A DNA stretch of 64,000 nt from Auraticoccus cholistanensis (GCF_009742705.1 NZ_WPCU01000004.1:697726-761725); one strand, 5' to 3'; counted from the stretch's first letter, positions 40,568-51,665 are shown. The notes: generated by a model from the sequence alone, not told the origin. Made by a program: numbers and translations.

Positions 40568-41467
40568 GTGACCGACGACGTGCACCCCCTGCCTGCCGGC
40601 CTGCTCCGCGGCGAGCCGCGCCCCGTGGCCCGGAACGGCCGGTGGTTCGAGGGCCCCGCCTGGCTCGAGGACCACTCCCTCGTCTGGAGCGACGTGATCG
40701 GCAACCGGCTGCTGCGCCGGCGGCCCGACGCCGGCACCGTCACCGAGGACGTCGGCTACGGCCCGGGCGTGGTGGTCGAGATGGAGCCCTCGCACCACCA
40801 GAACGGCCACACCGTCGACCGCGAGGGACGGCTGCTGGCCGCGAGCCACGGACTGCGGGCCGTGGTGCGCCGCGAGGCGGACGGCAGCTGGACGCCGCTG
40901 GCCGAGCGCTGGCAGGGCGGGCGGTTCAACTCGCCCAACGACCTGGTGGTGGCCCGCGACGGCAGCACCTGGTTCACCGACCCCCGCTACGGGCTGGAGA
41001 AGCCGGAGGAGGGCTACGGCGGCGAGGCCGAGCTCGACGGCTGCTACGTCTACCGGGTCACCCCGGACGGCGACGTGCAGCGGGTGTCGCCGGCCATGCC
41101 CGGCCCCAACGGGCTGGCCTTCTCCCCCGACGAGTCGGTGCTGCACGTGGTGGACTCGGTCGACGGCGTGCTGTGGTCCTACCAGGTGGTCGACGGCAGC
41201 CTGGGTGCGCGGTGGCAGCAGGCCACCGGCCAGCAGCCGGACGGGATCCGGGTCGACACCGAGGGCCGCATCTGGTCCTCGGCCGGCGACGGGGTGCGCG
41301 TCTGGGAGCCCGGCGGCCCCGACCGGCCGGCCACGCTGCTCGGTCTGCTGCCGCTGCCGGAGCGGACGTCCAACCTCGCCTTCGGCGGCCCGGACGGCAG
41401 CACGCTGGCCGTCACCGGCGGGTCGCGGGTGTGGCTGGTCGAGACCGGCGTCCGCGAGGCCCGCTGA
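40568..41467 (+). CDS. SMP-30/gluconolactonase family protein
   Basis: A 299-residue six-bladed beta-propeller lactonase. Conserved metal and active-site regions are visible: WFEGPAWLEDHSLVWSD, with the Glu ligand near the start; RFNSPNDLVVARDGSTWFTDP, with the Asn-Asp pair; GPNGLAFSPDE; and QQPDGIRVDTEG. Enzymes of this family hydrolyse aldonolactones such as gluconolactone. Adjacent placement to the alpha-galactosidase gene on the opposite strand could reflect sugar oxidation, but no dehydrogenase is nearby. Confidence 0.88.
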   Translation: MTDDVHPLPAGLLRGEPRPVARNGRWFEGPAWLEDHSLVWSDVIGNRLLRRRPDAGTVTEDVGYGPGVVVEMEPSHHQNGHTVDREGRLLAASHGLRAVVRREADGSWTPLAERWQGGRFNSPNDLVVARDGSTWFTDPRYGLEKPEEGYGGEAELDGCYVYRVTPDGDVQRVSPAMPGPNGLAFSPDESVLHVVDSVDGVLWSYQVVDGSLGARWQQATGQQPDGIRVDTEGRIWSSAGDGVRVWEPGGPDRPATLLGLLPLPERTSNLAFGGPDGSTLAVTGGSRVWLVETGVREAR

Positions 41468-41489
41468 CGCACGCGCCCCCGACGCGCGA

Positions 41490-41519
41490 GCGCCCGCCCC
41501 GCCGAGGCGGGACGGGCGC
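41490..41519. terminator. GC-rich hairpin between convergent genes
   Basis: The arms GCGCCCGCCCCGCC and GGCGGGACGGGCGC form a 14-bp stem with one mismatch and a minimal loop. It lies between the stop of the SMP-30 gene and the stop of korB, so it can serve both strands. No T tract follows, as is usual in high-GC actinobacteria. Confidence 0.7.
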
Positions 41520-41539
41520 GTGGGCCGGTCGCGGGGGTG

Positions 41540-42615
41540 TCAGCGGACCTCCCAGGTGTCCTTCCCCGAGATCAGGTCCTGCAGGGCGTCCTCGGGCACG
41601 CCGCCGGCGGTGGCCAGCTCGAGCTGCTCGCGGGCCAGGTCGTCGTAGGCCGGACGCTCCACGTCGCGGAACACGCCGATCGGGGAGCGCTGCATCACCC
41701 CGGTGTCGGTGAGCCGGGACAGCCCGAAGGCGTAGGAGGGGTCCTCGCGGTGGGCGTCGTGGACGACCAGCGCCTCCTCGCCGACCTCGGCGACCTCGCG
41801 CACCGCGAACTCACCGGTCACCGCGTCGCGCACCACGCCCAGGCGGCCCCCGACGCCGAAGCGGATCGGCTCGCCGTGGCGCAGCGGGATGATCGACTCG
41901 GCCGCGGAGTCCTTGTCCTTGAGCGCGTCGAAGGCGCCGTCGTTGAAGATCGGGCAGTTCTGGTAGATCTCCACCAGCGAGGACCCACGGTGCTGGGCGG
42001 CCGCCTTGAGCACCTCGGTCAGGTGCGCCCGGTCTGAGTCGACGGTGCGGGCCACGAAGGAGGCCTCCGCGCCGAGCGCCAGCGACACCGGGTTGAAGGG
42101 GCTGTCCACCGAGCCCATCGGGGTCGACTTGGTCAGCTTGCCCACCTCGGAGGTGGGGGAGTACTGGCCCTTGGTCAGCCCGTAGATCCGGTTGTTGAAC
42201 AGCAGGATCGTCATGTTCACGTTGCGGCGCAGCGCGTGGATCAGGTGGTTGCCGCCGATCGACAGCGCGTCGCCGTCACCGGTCACCACCCACACGCCCA
42301 CGTCGGGACGGCTGGTGGCCACCCCGGTGGCGATCGCCGGCGCGCGGCCGTGGATCGAGTGCATCCCGTAGGAGTCGACGTAGTAGGGGAACCGCGAGGA
42401 GCAGCCGATGCCGGAGACGATCACGGTGTTCTCGCGGGTGATGCCCAGCTCGGGCATGAAGCCCTGGAAGGCGGCGAGCACGGCGTAGTCGCCGCAGCCC
42501 GGGCACCAGCGGACCTCCTGGTCGCTGGTGAAGTCCTTGCGGGTGAGCGGCGTCAGGCTGAGCGGGACGCCGGCCAGGCCCTTGTAGGCCGGGCGGGTCT
42601 GGGGGTCGGTGGTGG

Positions 42616-42619
<4 letters not shown>
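41540..42619 (-). CDS. korB: 2-oxoglutarate:ferredoxin oxidoreductase, beta subunit
   Basis: A 359-residue thiamine-diphosphate subunit. RWCPGCGDYAVLAAF holds the Cys pair and active-site region. IGCSSRFPYYVDSYGMHSIH, VTGDGDALSIGGNHLIHALR (the GDG...N ThDP motif) and NNRIYGLTKGQ are typical of KorB. The complex interconverts 2-oxoglutarate and succinyl-CoA with ferredoxin. ATG 42619 overlaps the korA stop (ATGA). No separate gamma/delta genes are nearby, consistent with the two-subunit actinobacterial enzyme. Confidence 0.93.
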
Positions 42620-44664
<2,045 letters not shown>

Positions 44665-45026
44665 CTGGAACTTGCCCCTCTTGGTCTGCGACCCTGGCGG
44701 TCAGTTTTCCGGGCCACCCGGCGTCTGCGTCGTGGCCCATTACACTCTACGCGGCTTGCGTAATTCCTCGGCTCCACGTCCACGCGGGCTGCGTGGGGCC
44801 GTCGGTGAGCGCGGGGACGCCGGAGTCCGACCCCCGAGGTCCCGCCCTCGGAGGGTGCAACGCGTATCCTGACCGAAATAGTCCGTGCCCGGCGACGGCA
44901 CGGCGGTCGGTTTCGTGCCCACCGGTCGGGCGGAGGGTCCGGCCGTCCGCCAGCTGCCCGCCGGCCCGAGTGCCGATGAGACCGGGTGCCCGCCAGACCG
45001 GGTGCCCGCCAGACCGAGGAGAACCC
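44665..45026. other. 362-bp divergent intergenic region korA / mannosyltransferase
   Basis: No gene is supported here. It contains a locally AT-richer patch at 44738-44766 on the korA side, and TATCCT at 44865-44870 as a possible -10 for the plus-strand gene. Just before that gene's ribosome-binding site is a perfect direct repeat of the 16-mer GGTGCCCGCCAGACCG at 44985-45000 and 45001-45016. Confidence 0.5.
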
Positions 45027-46676
45027 GTGCCGCCTGTCCGCCTGCCGGCCACGCCGGTGCCGCGGCGGGTCGGCGCGGCCGCGGCGCGTCCCTGGCTGAC
45101 GGCGCTGCTGGACGTCCGCGACGCCCTCGCCGGGGCCTGGGCCGTGGCCGCGGTGCGCCGCGGCCTGCTCGGCACCGCGCTGATCACCGTCGGCTCGCTG
45201 ACCCCCGGCTACCTGCCCGCCGCCAACCCGGTGCACGCCGTGCCGGGGGTGTCGTTCCTGCAGACCAGCCTGGGCACCGCGCTGGGGACGGCCCTGCTGA
45301 TGGTCGGTGTCGGGCTGCTGCTCGACGCCTGGTTCGCCACCCGCCCCTCGCGCCACCCCGGGCTGAGCTACCCCGCGGTGGTGGCGCTGTGGAGCGTCCC
45401 CTTCCTGCTCGCCCCGCCGGTGTTCAGCGCCGACGCCTACGCCTACGCCGCGGAGGGGTGGCTGATCCACAACGGGCTGAACCCCTACGAGGTGGGGGTG
45501 GGCTCCCTGCCGGGCGCCTTCGCCGACCAGACCGTGATGGTGTGGCGGTGGACGCCCGCGCCCTACGGCCCGCTGGACCTGCAGCTGAACCACCTGGTGG
45601 TCGACCTGTTCGGCCACCACCCGTACTGGGCCGTGGTCGGGATGCGGGTGCCGGTGCTGCTGTCGGTGGCGGTGATGCTGCACCTGCTGCCCCGGATCGC
45701 GGCCCGGATCGGCGTCGAGCCGCGGCTGGTGCTGTGGCTGGGCCTGGTGAACCCGCTCGTGCTGGTGCACTTCGTCGGCGGCATCCACAACGACGCGCTG
45801 ATGATGGCCCTGGTGGTGGTGGCCCTCTGGCTCGCCCTGCAGGGACGGCTGCTGCTCCCGGTCGTGCTGGTGGCCGCGTCGGCGGCGATCAAGCTGCCCG
45901 GCATCTTCGCCGTGCTCGCCGTGGCCGTGCTCTCCGACCCGGTGCTGAGCCGCAGCAGCTCGCTGTCGCTGGCCCGGCTGCGTCCGGAGCTGGCGCTGAC
46001 CGACCAGCGGGCGCGGATCCTGCGCACGGTCCGCCGCGGGCTGGTGGCCAGCGTGGTGGTGGTGGCGGTGTTCCTGCTGATCAACCTCGCCACCGGGCTG
46101 GGCTTCGGCTGGATCGCCGGGATGAACGTCCCCGGCATGGTCACCACGATGTCGCCCTCGACCATGCTCGGCGAGGTCTTCTCGCAGTTCTTCTACTCCC
46201 TCGGGCTCTACGACCTGTCGTGGACGTCGGTGCGGGTGGTCCGGACGCTGTTCATGGTGACCTGCGTGGCGCTGATCGGCTGGCTGGCCGTCACCCTGGC
46301 GCACCGGCGTCCCATCACCTCGCTGGCCTGGTCGCTGCTGGCGGTGGCGCTGTGCGGGCCGGCGCTGCACGGCTGGTACCTGTCCTGGTCCGGGGTGCTG
46401 CTGGGGCTGACCCGTCCGAGCCGGCGGATGCTCCGCGGCGCGGTGTGGGTGTCGGCGGGGCTGCTGGGCTACATCGCGATGAACGTGGCCTGGAAGAACG
46501 AGGCCACCCTGATCGGCGTGGTGGCGCTGGGGCTGATCGCCTGGCGGGTGTGGATCTTCGACCGCACCTCGCTGGCCGAGCTGGGCGGCACCGAGCCGGG
46601 CTGGCACCTGCTGGTGCCGCGGCTGCGCGCGCCGCGGGTGGCCGAGGCCGTCCGGCGCTCCTCGCTCACCCGCTGA
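45027..46676 (+). CDS. Alpha-(1->6)-mannosyltransferase-like GT-C membrane protein (MptA/MptB type)
   Basis: A 549-residue polytopic protein with about 12-13 hydrophobic helices. The first extracellular loop has SADAYAYAAEGWLIHNGLNPYE, containing the Asp-based motif of polyprenyl-phosphomannose-dependent GT-C transferases; GGIHNDALMMALVVVALWLA is a second family block. In mycobacteria such enzymes extend the lipomannan backbone; other actinobacteria have homologues for related lipoglycans. GTG 45027 has GAGGAGAA upstream. Its 3' end overlaps the convergent membrane-protein gene by 11 nt. Confidence 0.85.
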   Translation: MPPVRLPATPVPRRVGAAAARPWLTALLDVRDALAGAWAVAAVRRGLLGTALITVGSLTPGYLPAANPVHAVPGVSFLQTSLGTALGTALLMVGVGLLLDAWFATRPSRHPGLSYPAVVALWSVPFLLAPPVFSADAYAYAAEGWLIHNGLNPYEVGVGSLPGAFADQTVMVWRWTPAPYGPLDLQLNHLVVDLFGHHPYWAVVGMRVPVLLSVAVMLHLLPRIAARIGVEPRLVLWLGLVNPLVLVHFVGGIHNDALMMALVVVALWLALQGRLLLPVVLVAASAAIKLPGIFAVLAVAVLSDPVLSRSSSLSLARLRPELALTDQRARILRTVRRGLVASVVVVAVFLLINLATGLGFGWIAGMNVPGMVTTMSPSTMLGEVFSQFFYSLGLYDLSWTSVRVVRTLFMVTCVALIGWLAVTLAHRRPITSLAWSLLAVALCGPALHGWYLSWSGVLLGLTRPSRRMLRGAVWVSAGLLGYIAMNVAWKNEATLIGVVALGLIAWRVWIFDRTSLAELGGTEPGWHLLVPRLRAPRVAEAVRRSSLTR

Positions 46677-47094
46677 CCGGGGCCGCCGGCGAGGCGGTGC
46701 GGCGCAGCCAGAGCAGGCCCAGCACGGGCAGCAGCACCGGCACGAAGCCGTAGCCCTGGCCGAAGTGCGACCACACCGTCGCCTCCGGGAACCACTCCGG
46801 GCGGACCCAGCTCAGCGTCCCGATCGCCAGCACGCCGACCAGCTCCACCGTGCAGCTGAGCCAGGCCACCCGGCGGGAGCCGCGGCCGCCGCGGGCCAGG
46901 CCGGCGGTGGCCAGGCAGTAGACCAGCGCGGCGACGCCGGACAGGGTGAAGGCCAGCGGCGCCACCTCGAAGCGCTCCACCACCTGCACCAGCGTGCGCG
47001 CGGTGGCGGCCAGCGCGAAGACGGCGTAGACCGCGATCAGCACCCGTCCCAGCCCGCTGCGGGTCCGGGTGGCCAGCGCCGAGCGGTCAGGCAT
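46666..47094 (-). CDS. Small integral membrane protein (four TM helices), unknown function
   Basis: A 142-residue protein with four predicted helices and an Arg-rich N-terminus (RSALATRTRSGLGR). A polar loop with WVRPEWFPEATVWSHFGQGYGF lies between helices 3 and 4. I recognise it only as a conserved actinobacterial membrane-protein type. ATG 47094 overlaps the stop of the upstream gene by 8 nt, so the two are probably made together. It ends inside the convergent mannosyltransferase gene. Confidence 0.7.
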   Translation of the reverse strand: MPDRSALATRTRSGLGRVLIAVYAVFALAATARTLVQVVERFEVAPLAFTLSGVAALVYCLATAGLARGGRGSRRVAWLSCTVELVGVLAIGTLSWVRPEWFPEATVWSHFGQGYGFVPVLLPVLGLLWLRRTASPAAPVSG

Positions 47095-47464
47095 CTCCGC
47101 TCCACACCTGGTGCATCCGCAGGATCATCGCCGGGACGGTGACGCAGGCCACCACCAGCACCCCGGCCCCGGCCCGGCTGCGGTCGGCCAGCGCCCAGGC
47201 CGTGCCGGCGGGCAGGATCAGCAGCACGCCGACCAGGTAGACCGCGAAGGTCAGCCCCGCCGGCGCGTCGGTGGAGGCCATCAGCACGAACCCCGTCACC
47301 AGCTGGGCCAGCAGCCCCAGCTCCACCAGGCCCAGCAGTGCCAGCAGCACCCGGTCGGCGGTGCTCGACCACAGCAGCGGGCTCCGCCGCACGATCTTGA
47401 CCACCGCCCAGGCCACGGCCACCAGGCAGAGCCCCGTCAGCGCCAGCGACAACCCCAGGACCAT
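47087..47464 (-). CDS. Small integral membrane protein (four TM helices), unknown function
   Basis: A 125-residue protein that is almost entirely hydrophobic, with four predicted helices and short charged loops (KIVRRSPLLWSSTADR, DRSRAGAG). The conserved-looking C-terminus is RMHQVWSGDA. It is the first gene of a two-gene unit with the 142-residue membrane protein. No enzymatic motif is visible. Inverted-repeat copy C lies immediately upstream of its start. Confidence 0.7.
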   Translation of the reverse strand: MVLGLSLALTGLCLVAVAWAVVKIVRRSPLLWSSTADRVLLALLGLVELGLLAQLVTGFVLMASTDAPAGLTFAVYLVGVLLILPAGTAWALADRSRAGAGVLVVACVTVPAMILRMHQVWSGDA

Positions 47465-47506
47465 GCCGGGGAGCCTATCGACCCCCCACCCCCGCCCACC
47501 CCGCCA

Positions 47507-47753
47507 GCGTGTATGTCGTCGCGGTCACGGACGGCGTGCCGCGGCGTGTCCCGCTGTACCGGCGTCACCGCGTACACGTCCCCAGGAGAACCCGCCTCGC
47601 ACCCGGTTCCGGCCGGCCGGCTGCCGCTCGTGCGCGCGGGCAGGGCGTCCCCGGCGAGGCGGCACGGGCAATCCCTGGGAACCTGTACGCGGTGGCGGCG
47701 CCACAGCGCGACGCGCCGCGACACACCGGCCGAGACCTGGACGACATACACGC
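47507..47753. repeat. Intergenic inverted-repeat element, copy C
   Basis: A 247-bp element. The left arm is 47507-47588 and the inverted right arm 47673-47753, with an 84-bp unconserved centre. It occupies most of the 47465-47762 gap. Its right edge is only 9 bp from the stop of the hydroxyisobutyryl-CoA hydrolase gene and its left edge 42 bp from the start of the next minus-strand gene. It therefore sits in the path of any transcript running between them. Confidence 0.85.
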
Positions 47754-47762
47754 GAGCAGGGG

Positions 47763-48785
47763 TCAGGGGAAGAGGGCCTCGACCTCGGCGGGGTCGACGT
47801 CGTCGAGGCCGGCGTGGGTCCAGCGGGGGGTGCGGTCCCGGTCGACCAGCTGGGCCCGGACCCCCTCGGCGAAGTCGGGGTGTGCCGCCATCCGGGGTGC
47901 CAGCCGCCGGTCCTGGTCGAGCACCTCGGCGAGCGTGGACATCCGCTCGGCCCGGCGCAGCGCGGCCAGCGTGACCGAGACCGCCCAGGGGCTGCGGGCG
48001 GCGAGCTCGCGGGCCGTCGCGGCCGCGAGCGGGTGCTCGCCGACGCCCAGGCGGCGCAGGATCGCAGCGGCGTCGTCCCCGGCGAGCAGCGGGTCCAGCA
48101 CGGACGCCTCCGCCAGCACCGGGCTGCTCACCTCCGCCGCGCCCAGGCCCACGTCGGTCAGCCGCTCGCCGGCCGCGGCCCGCTCCACCAGCTCCGCGGC
48201 CCGGTCGGAGGCGACCAGCCGGTCGGCCAGCCCGAGGGCCACCGCGTCCGCGCCGCCGACGGTGGCCCCGGTCAGCGCCAGCCGGGTGCCCGTCCGCCCC
48301 GGGCAGCGGGCCAGCCACCACAGCGCGCCGACGTCGGGGAAGAAGCCGATGAGGGTCTCCGGCATGGCCAGCCGGGTCCGCTCGGTCACCAGCCGCAGCC
48401 CGGCGTGCACCGACACCCCCACGCCGCCGCCCATCACGACACCGTCCATCCAGGCCACCACCGGCACCGGCGAGGTGGCCACGGCGGCGTCCATGGCGTA
48501 CTCGGCCTCGAAGAAGGTGGTCGCCTCGTCGCCTCCGGCCAGCACCGACTCGCGCACCGCGCGGACGTCCCCGCCGGCGCAGAGCCCGCGCTCGCCGGCC
48601 CCGTCGAGCCAGACCGCGTCCACGCCGGCGTCGGCGAACCGGGCCAGCTCGGACCGCACCGCCCGCACCATGTCGGTGGTCAGGGCGTTGATGGCCCGGG
48701 GCCGGTTGAGCCGGATCCGTCCCAGCCGGCCGCGGGTGCCGCTGAGCACGTCCGGGGTGCTGGTGGGGGAGAGGCCCTCGTCCAT
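47763..48785 (-). CDS. 3-hydroxyisobutyryl-CoA hydrolase-like crotonase-fold enzyme
   Basis: A 340-residue crotonase-superfamily protein. GRLGRIRLNRPRAINALTTDM, GLCAGGDVRAV (oxyanion hole), AWMDGVVMGGGVGVSVH and MPETLIGFFPDVGALWWL are the blocks that separate HIBYL-CoA hydrolases from ordinary enoyl-CoA hydratases, and the length agrees. The reaction releases 3-hydroxyisobutyrate in valine breakdown. ATG 48785 is preferred over a TTG three codons upstream. No other valine-catabolic gene is nearby, so the substrate could be broader. Confidence 0.87.
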   Translation of the reverse strand: MDEGLSPTSTPDVLSGTRGRLGRIRLNRPRAINALTTDMVRAVRSELARFADAGVDAVWLDGAGERGLCAGGDVRAVRESVLAGGDEATTFFEAEYAMDAAVATSPVPVVAWMDGVVMGGGVGVSVHAGLRLVTERTRLAMPETLIGFFPDVGALWWLARCPGRTGTRLALTGATVGGADAVALGLADRLVASDRAAELVERAAAGERLTDVGLGAAEVSSPVLAEASVLDPLLAGDDAAAILRRLGVGEHPLAAATARELAARSPWAVSVTLAALRRAERMSTLAEVLDQDRRLAPRMAAHPDFAEGVRAQLVDRDRTPRWTHAGLDDVDPAEVEALFP

Positions 48786-48844
48786 GCCCGGCAACCTACC
48801 CAGCCGCCGCCGCCACGGCCGCGGGGACGGGGCAGGATCGGGCC

Positions 48845-49261
48845 ATGAGCGCTGCCCGCACGCACCCGAGTCCCGCCGCCGCGGTGGCGGAGTTCCACCG
48901 CGCCTTCGGTCTGCCCAGCCGGGACCGGCCGGAGGCCGACGTCGGCCGGGCCGACGCGGAGCTGCGGGTGCGGCTGCTGCGCGAGGAGACCGAGGAGTTC
49001 GCCGAGGCCAGCGCCGCCGGGGACCTGGTGGCCGTCGCCGACGCGCTGGCCGACATCGTCTACGTCGCCTACGGCACCGCCGACGTCTACGGCATCGACC
49101 TGGACGCCGTGGTCGCCGAGGTGCACCGCTCCAACATGACCAAGCTGGACGGCTCCGGGCGCCCGGTGCTGCGCGCCGACGGCAAGGTGCTCAAGTCCGA
49201 GCGCTACCGGCCCCCGGACGTGGCCGGGGTGCTGGCCCGTCAGGCGGGCGGGAGCGCGTAG
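48845..49261 (+). CDS. MazG-like/PRA-PH type NTP pyrophosphohydrolase
   Basis: A 138-residue all-alpha NTP pyrophosphohydrolase. The metal-binding motif is split as usual: LLREETEEFAEA (ExxE) and DALADIVYVAYG (xxxD). The C-terminal part HRSNMTKLDGSGRP with GKVLKSERYRPPD is typical of this MazG-like family. The likely role is to hydrolyse non-canonical or surplus nucleotides; the substrate is unknown. Its 3' end overlaps the convergent exonuclease III gene by 22 nt. Confidence 0.87.
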   Translation: MSAARTHPSPAAAVAEFHRAFGLPSRDRPEADVGRADAELRVRLLREETEEFAEASAAGDLVAVADALADIVYVAYGTADVYGIDLDAVVAEVHRSNMTKLDGSGRPVLRADGKVLKSERYRPPDVAGVLARQAGGSA

Positions 49262-50085
49262 TCGACGACCACGGGGGAGTGGTCGCTCATCCGCGCCTCG
49301 TAGCTCGGCTCGCGGTCGGTGCCGCCGCGCAGCGCCCGCCCGGCCAGCCCCGGGCTGGCGAGCTGGTAGTCGATCCGCCAGCCGGCGTCGTTGCTGAAGG
49401 CCTGGCCCCGCCAGGTCCACCACGAGTACGGGCCGGGGCTGCCGGGGTGGAGCCGGCGCACCACGTCCACCAGCCGGCGGGACCCGAGCAGGGAGCCGAA
49501 CCACTCCCGCTCCTCGGGCAGGAACCCCGGGCTGCGGCGGTTGGTGCGCCAGCTGGCCAGGTCGAGCTCGGTGTGGGCGATGTTGAAGTCGCCCATCACC
49601 ACGAACTCGCGACCCTGCCGCGCGGCGGCCCGGCGCGAGTCGGTGAGCTGGCGCGCCAGCGAGGCCATGAACCGCAGCTTGCGCCGGTACCGGGCCTCGG
49701 CCGCCGGGCCGTCGCCGGGACGGTCGCCCTTGGGCAGGTACAGCGAGGCGACCGTCAGCCCGGCCCGGTCCAGGTCGACCTCGAGGTAGCGGCCCTCGTC
49801 GGCGAAGGCCTGGTTGCCGATCCCGGTCCGCACCGCGCTGGGCACCTCGCGCGAGAGCACCGCGACCCCGTTGCGGCCCGCGCGCGTGCCGGCGTCCAGG
49901 GTCAGGTGCCAGCCCGGCAGCGGCGGCACCAGCCCCGGCTCGCAGCGCACCTCCTGCAGGGCCACCACGTCGGGGCGCCGCTGCTCGAGCCACTGCGGCA
50001 GGCCGCGCCGCACCGCGGCCCGGATCCCGTTGACGTTGGCGCTGGCCAGCCGGAGCACCGGTGCGGTGGCGGGGAGGTCGGTCAC
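49240..50085 (-). CDS. xth: Exodeoxyribonuclease III
   Basis: A 281-residue DNase I-fold exonuclease and AP endonuclease. Catalytic blocks: SANVNGIRAA, VALQEVRCE (metal-binding Glu), RNGVAVLSR, GDFNIAHTELDLASW and WRIDYQLASPGL, with the final SDHSPVVVDYAL holding the catalytic Asp-His. GTG 50085 is chosen where homology begins. It is divergent from the kinase-like gene. Confidence 0.92.
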   Translation of the reverse strand: MTDLPATAPVLRLASANVNGIRAAVRRGLPQWLEQRRPDVVALQEVRCEPGLVPPLPGWHLTLDAGTRAGRNGVAVLSREVPSAVRTGIGNQAFADEGRYLEVDLDRAGLTVASLYLPKGDRPGDGPAAEARYRRKLRFMASLARQLTDSRRAAARQGREFVVMGDFNIAHTELDLASWRTNRRSPGFLPEEREWFGSLLGSRRLVDVVRRLHPGSPGPYSWWTWRGQAFSNDAGWRIDYQLASPGLAGRALRGGTDREPSYEARMSDHSPVVVDYALPPA

Positions 50086-50134
50086 GGCAGCGCACTGTAG
50101 CGCCGGGCCCCGGCACGGCTGCGATGATCGGCGG

Positions 50135-51055
50135 GTGACCGAGCCGCTGCCACCCGCGCTGGAGCAGCGCCGCCACGACGGCCCCGCCTGGGCCGGCTGG
50201 CTCGACCGGCTGCCCCGGCTGCGACGGGACCTGCTGGAGCAGTGGCGGCTGCGGCCCGACGGCGACCCGCTGGCCGGGTCGGCGGCGCTGGTGCTGCCGG
50301 TGCTCACCGCCGAGGGGGAGCCGGCGGTGCTCAAGGTGGCCTTCGACGGCGAGCCCGAGATGGAGCACGAGGCGCTGGCGCTGCAGCACTGGCACGGCCA
50401 GGGAGCCGTCCGGCTGCTGCGCGCCGACCCGCGGCGTCGCGCGATGCTGCTGGAACGGCTGCACCCGGTCGACCTCACGGGGCTCTGGGACCTCGAGGCG
50501 TGCGAGGTGGTGGCCGGGCTGTACCGCCGGCTGCACCGCCCGGCGCTGCCCCAGCTGCGCCCGCTCACCGGGTACGTGCGCGGCTGGCTGGACGACCTGG
50601 CCGCGCTCGGCCGCGAGCTGCCGGTGCCGCCCCGGCTGGTCGAGCAGGCGCTGCACGCCGGGGCGGCGCTGGTCGACGACCCGGCCAGCACCGGGGTGGT
50701 GCTGCACGGCGACCTGCACTACGCCAACGTGCTGGCCGGCGACCGCGAGCCCTGGCTGGCCATCGACCCGCTGCCCGTCGACGGCGACCCGCACTGGGAG
50801 CCCGGTCCGCTGCTCACCGACCGGTGGGAGGAGATGACCGGCGACCTGCGGGCGGGCATCCGGCGCCGCTTCCACACGGTCGTCGACGCCGCGGAGCTGG
50901 ACGAGACCAGGGCCCGGGACTGGACGGTGGTGCGGATGGTGGTGGACGCCTCCTGGTCGGCGCTGGGCGCCCGCCGGGCCGGTCGCGGGCTCACCGCCGG
51001 CGAGCGCGACTGGATCACCCGCTGCGTCGCGGTGGCCAAGGCCGTCCAGGACTGA
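50135..51055 (+). CDS. Aminoglycoside/hydroxyurea-type antibiotic kinase
   Basis: A 306-residue phosphotransferase of the APH(6)/hydroxyurea kinase family. ALVLPVLTAEGEPAVLKVAF provides the nucleotide lysine, VLHGDLHYANVL the catalytic loop (Asp and Asn) and LAIDPLPVDGDPHWE the metal-binding Asp. The short GDPHWE tail of that motif is characteristic of this subfamily. GTG 50135 follows GATGAT at 50122-50127 at -10 spacing, so it may be leaderless. A chromosomal copy of this kind is common in actinobacteria and does not by itself show resistance. Confidence 0.85.
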   Translation: MTEPLPPALEQRRHDGPAWAGWLDRLPRLRRDLLEQWRLRPDGDPLAGSAALVLPVLTAEGEPAVLKVAFDGEPEMEHEALALQHWHGQGAVRLLRADPRRRAMLLERLHPVDLTGLWDLEACEVVAGLYRRLHRPALPQLRPLTGYVRGWLDDLAALGRELPVPPRLVEQALHAGAALVDDPASTGVVLHGDLHYANVLAGDREPWLAIDPLPVDGDPHWEPGPLLTDRWEEMTGDLRAGIRRRFHTVVDAAELDETRARDWTVVRMVVDASWSALGARRAGRGLTAGERDWITRCVAVAKAVQD

Positions 51056-51061
51056 GCGGGC

Positions 51062-51553
51062 TCAGCGGTAGTTGACGAACTGCACCGCGAAGTCGTACTC
51101 GGCCTCGCGGATCAGCCGCTGCACCGCCTGCAGGTCGTCGCGGGACTTGCCCGACACCCGCAGCTCGTCGCCCTGCACCTGCGCCTTGACGCCCTTGGGG
51201 CCCTCGTCGCGGATCAGCTTGCTGATCTTCTTCGCGTTCTCCTGGCTGATGCCCTCGACCGTCCGGGCGGTGATCTTCCACAGCTTGCCGGACTGGCGCG
51301 GCTCGTCGGCCTCCAGGGACTTCAGGTCGACCTTGCGCCGGGCCAGCTTGGAGCGGAACACGTCGAGCACGGCCTTCACCCGCTCCTCGCTGACCGCCTG
51401 CATCTCCACGGCCTCGCCGGACCAGGCGATCCTGGCGTCGGTGCCCTTGAAGTCGAAGCGCTGGGAGACCTCCTTGGCGGCCTGGTTGAGCGCGTTGTCG
51501 ACCTCCTGGCGGTCGACCTTGCTCACCACGTCGAACGAGCTGTCTGAAGCCAC
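51062..51553 (-). CDS. YajQ family nucleotide-binding protein
   Basis: A 163-residue protein matching YajQ/DUF520 throughout: [71 protein letters not shown] and [14 protein letters not shown]. Family members bind nucleotides or c-di-GMP; the role in actinobacteria is unclear. GTG 51553 is preferred to ATG 51559 because AGGAGG abuts that ATG directly but lies 6 nt before the GTG, and the resulting length equals the family norm. Confidence 0.92.
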   Translation of the reverse strand: MASDSSFDVVSKVDRQEVDNALNQAAKEVSQRFDFKGTDARIAWSGEAVEMQAVSEERVKAVLDVFRSKLARRKVDLKSLEADEPRQSGKLWKITARTVEGISQENAKKISKLIRDEGPKGVKAQVQGDELRVSGKSRDDLQAVQRLIREAEYDFAVQFVNYR

Positions 51554-51665
51554 CCTCATCCTCCTGGTCCGCACCGGCGGGCGTCCCCGGCGGTGCTGCG
51601 GTCTGCCCGCCATGGTGGCGCGGCGGGGTCGGCGGTGCCAAGCCGCGGGCCGCGCCGGGCGACGA

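Noticed and set aside
50135..51055. The kinase gene as an acquired antibiotic-resistance gene
   Set aside because: No mobile element, composition shift or flanking repeat is present, and related chromosomal genes are widespread in actinobacteria, so it is treated as a native kinase-like gene.
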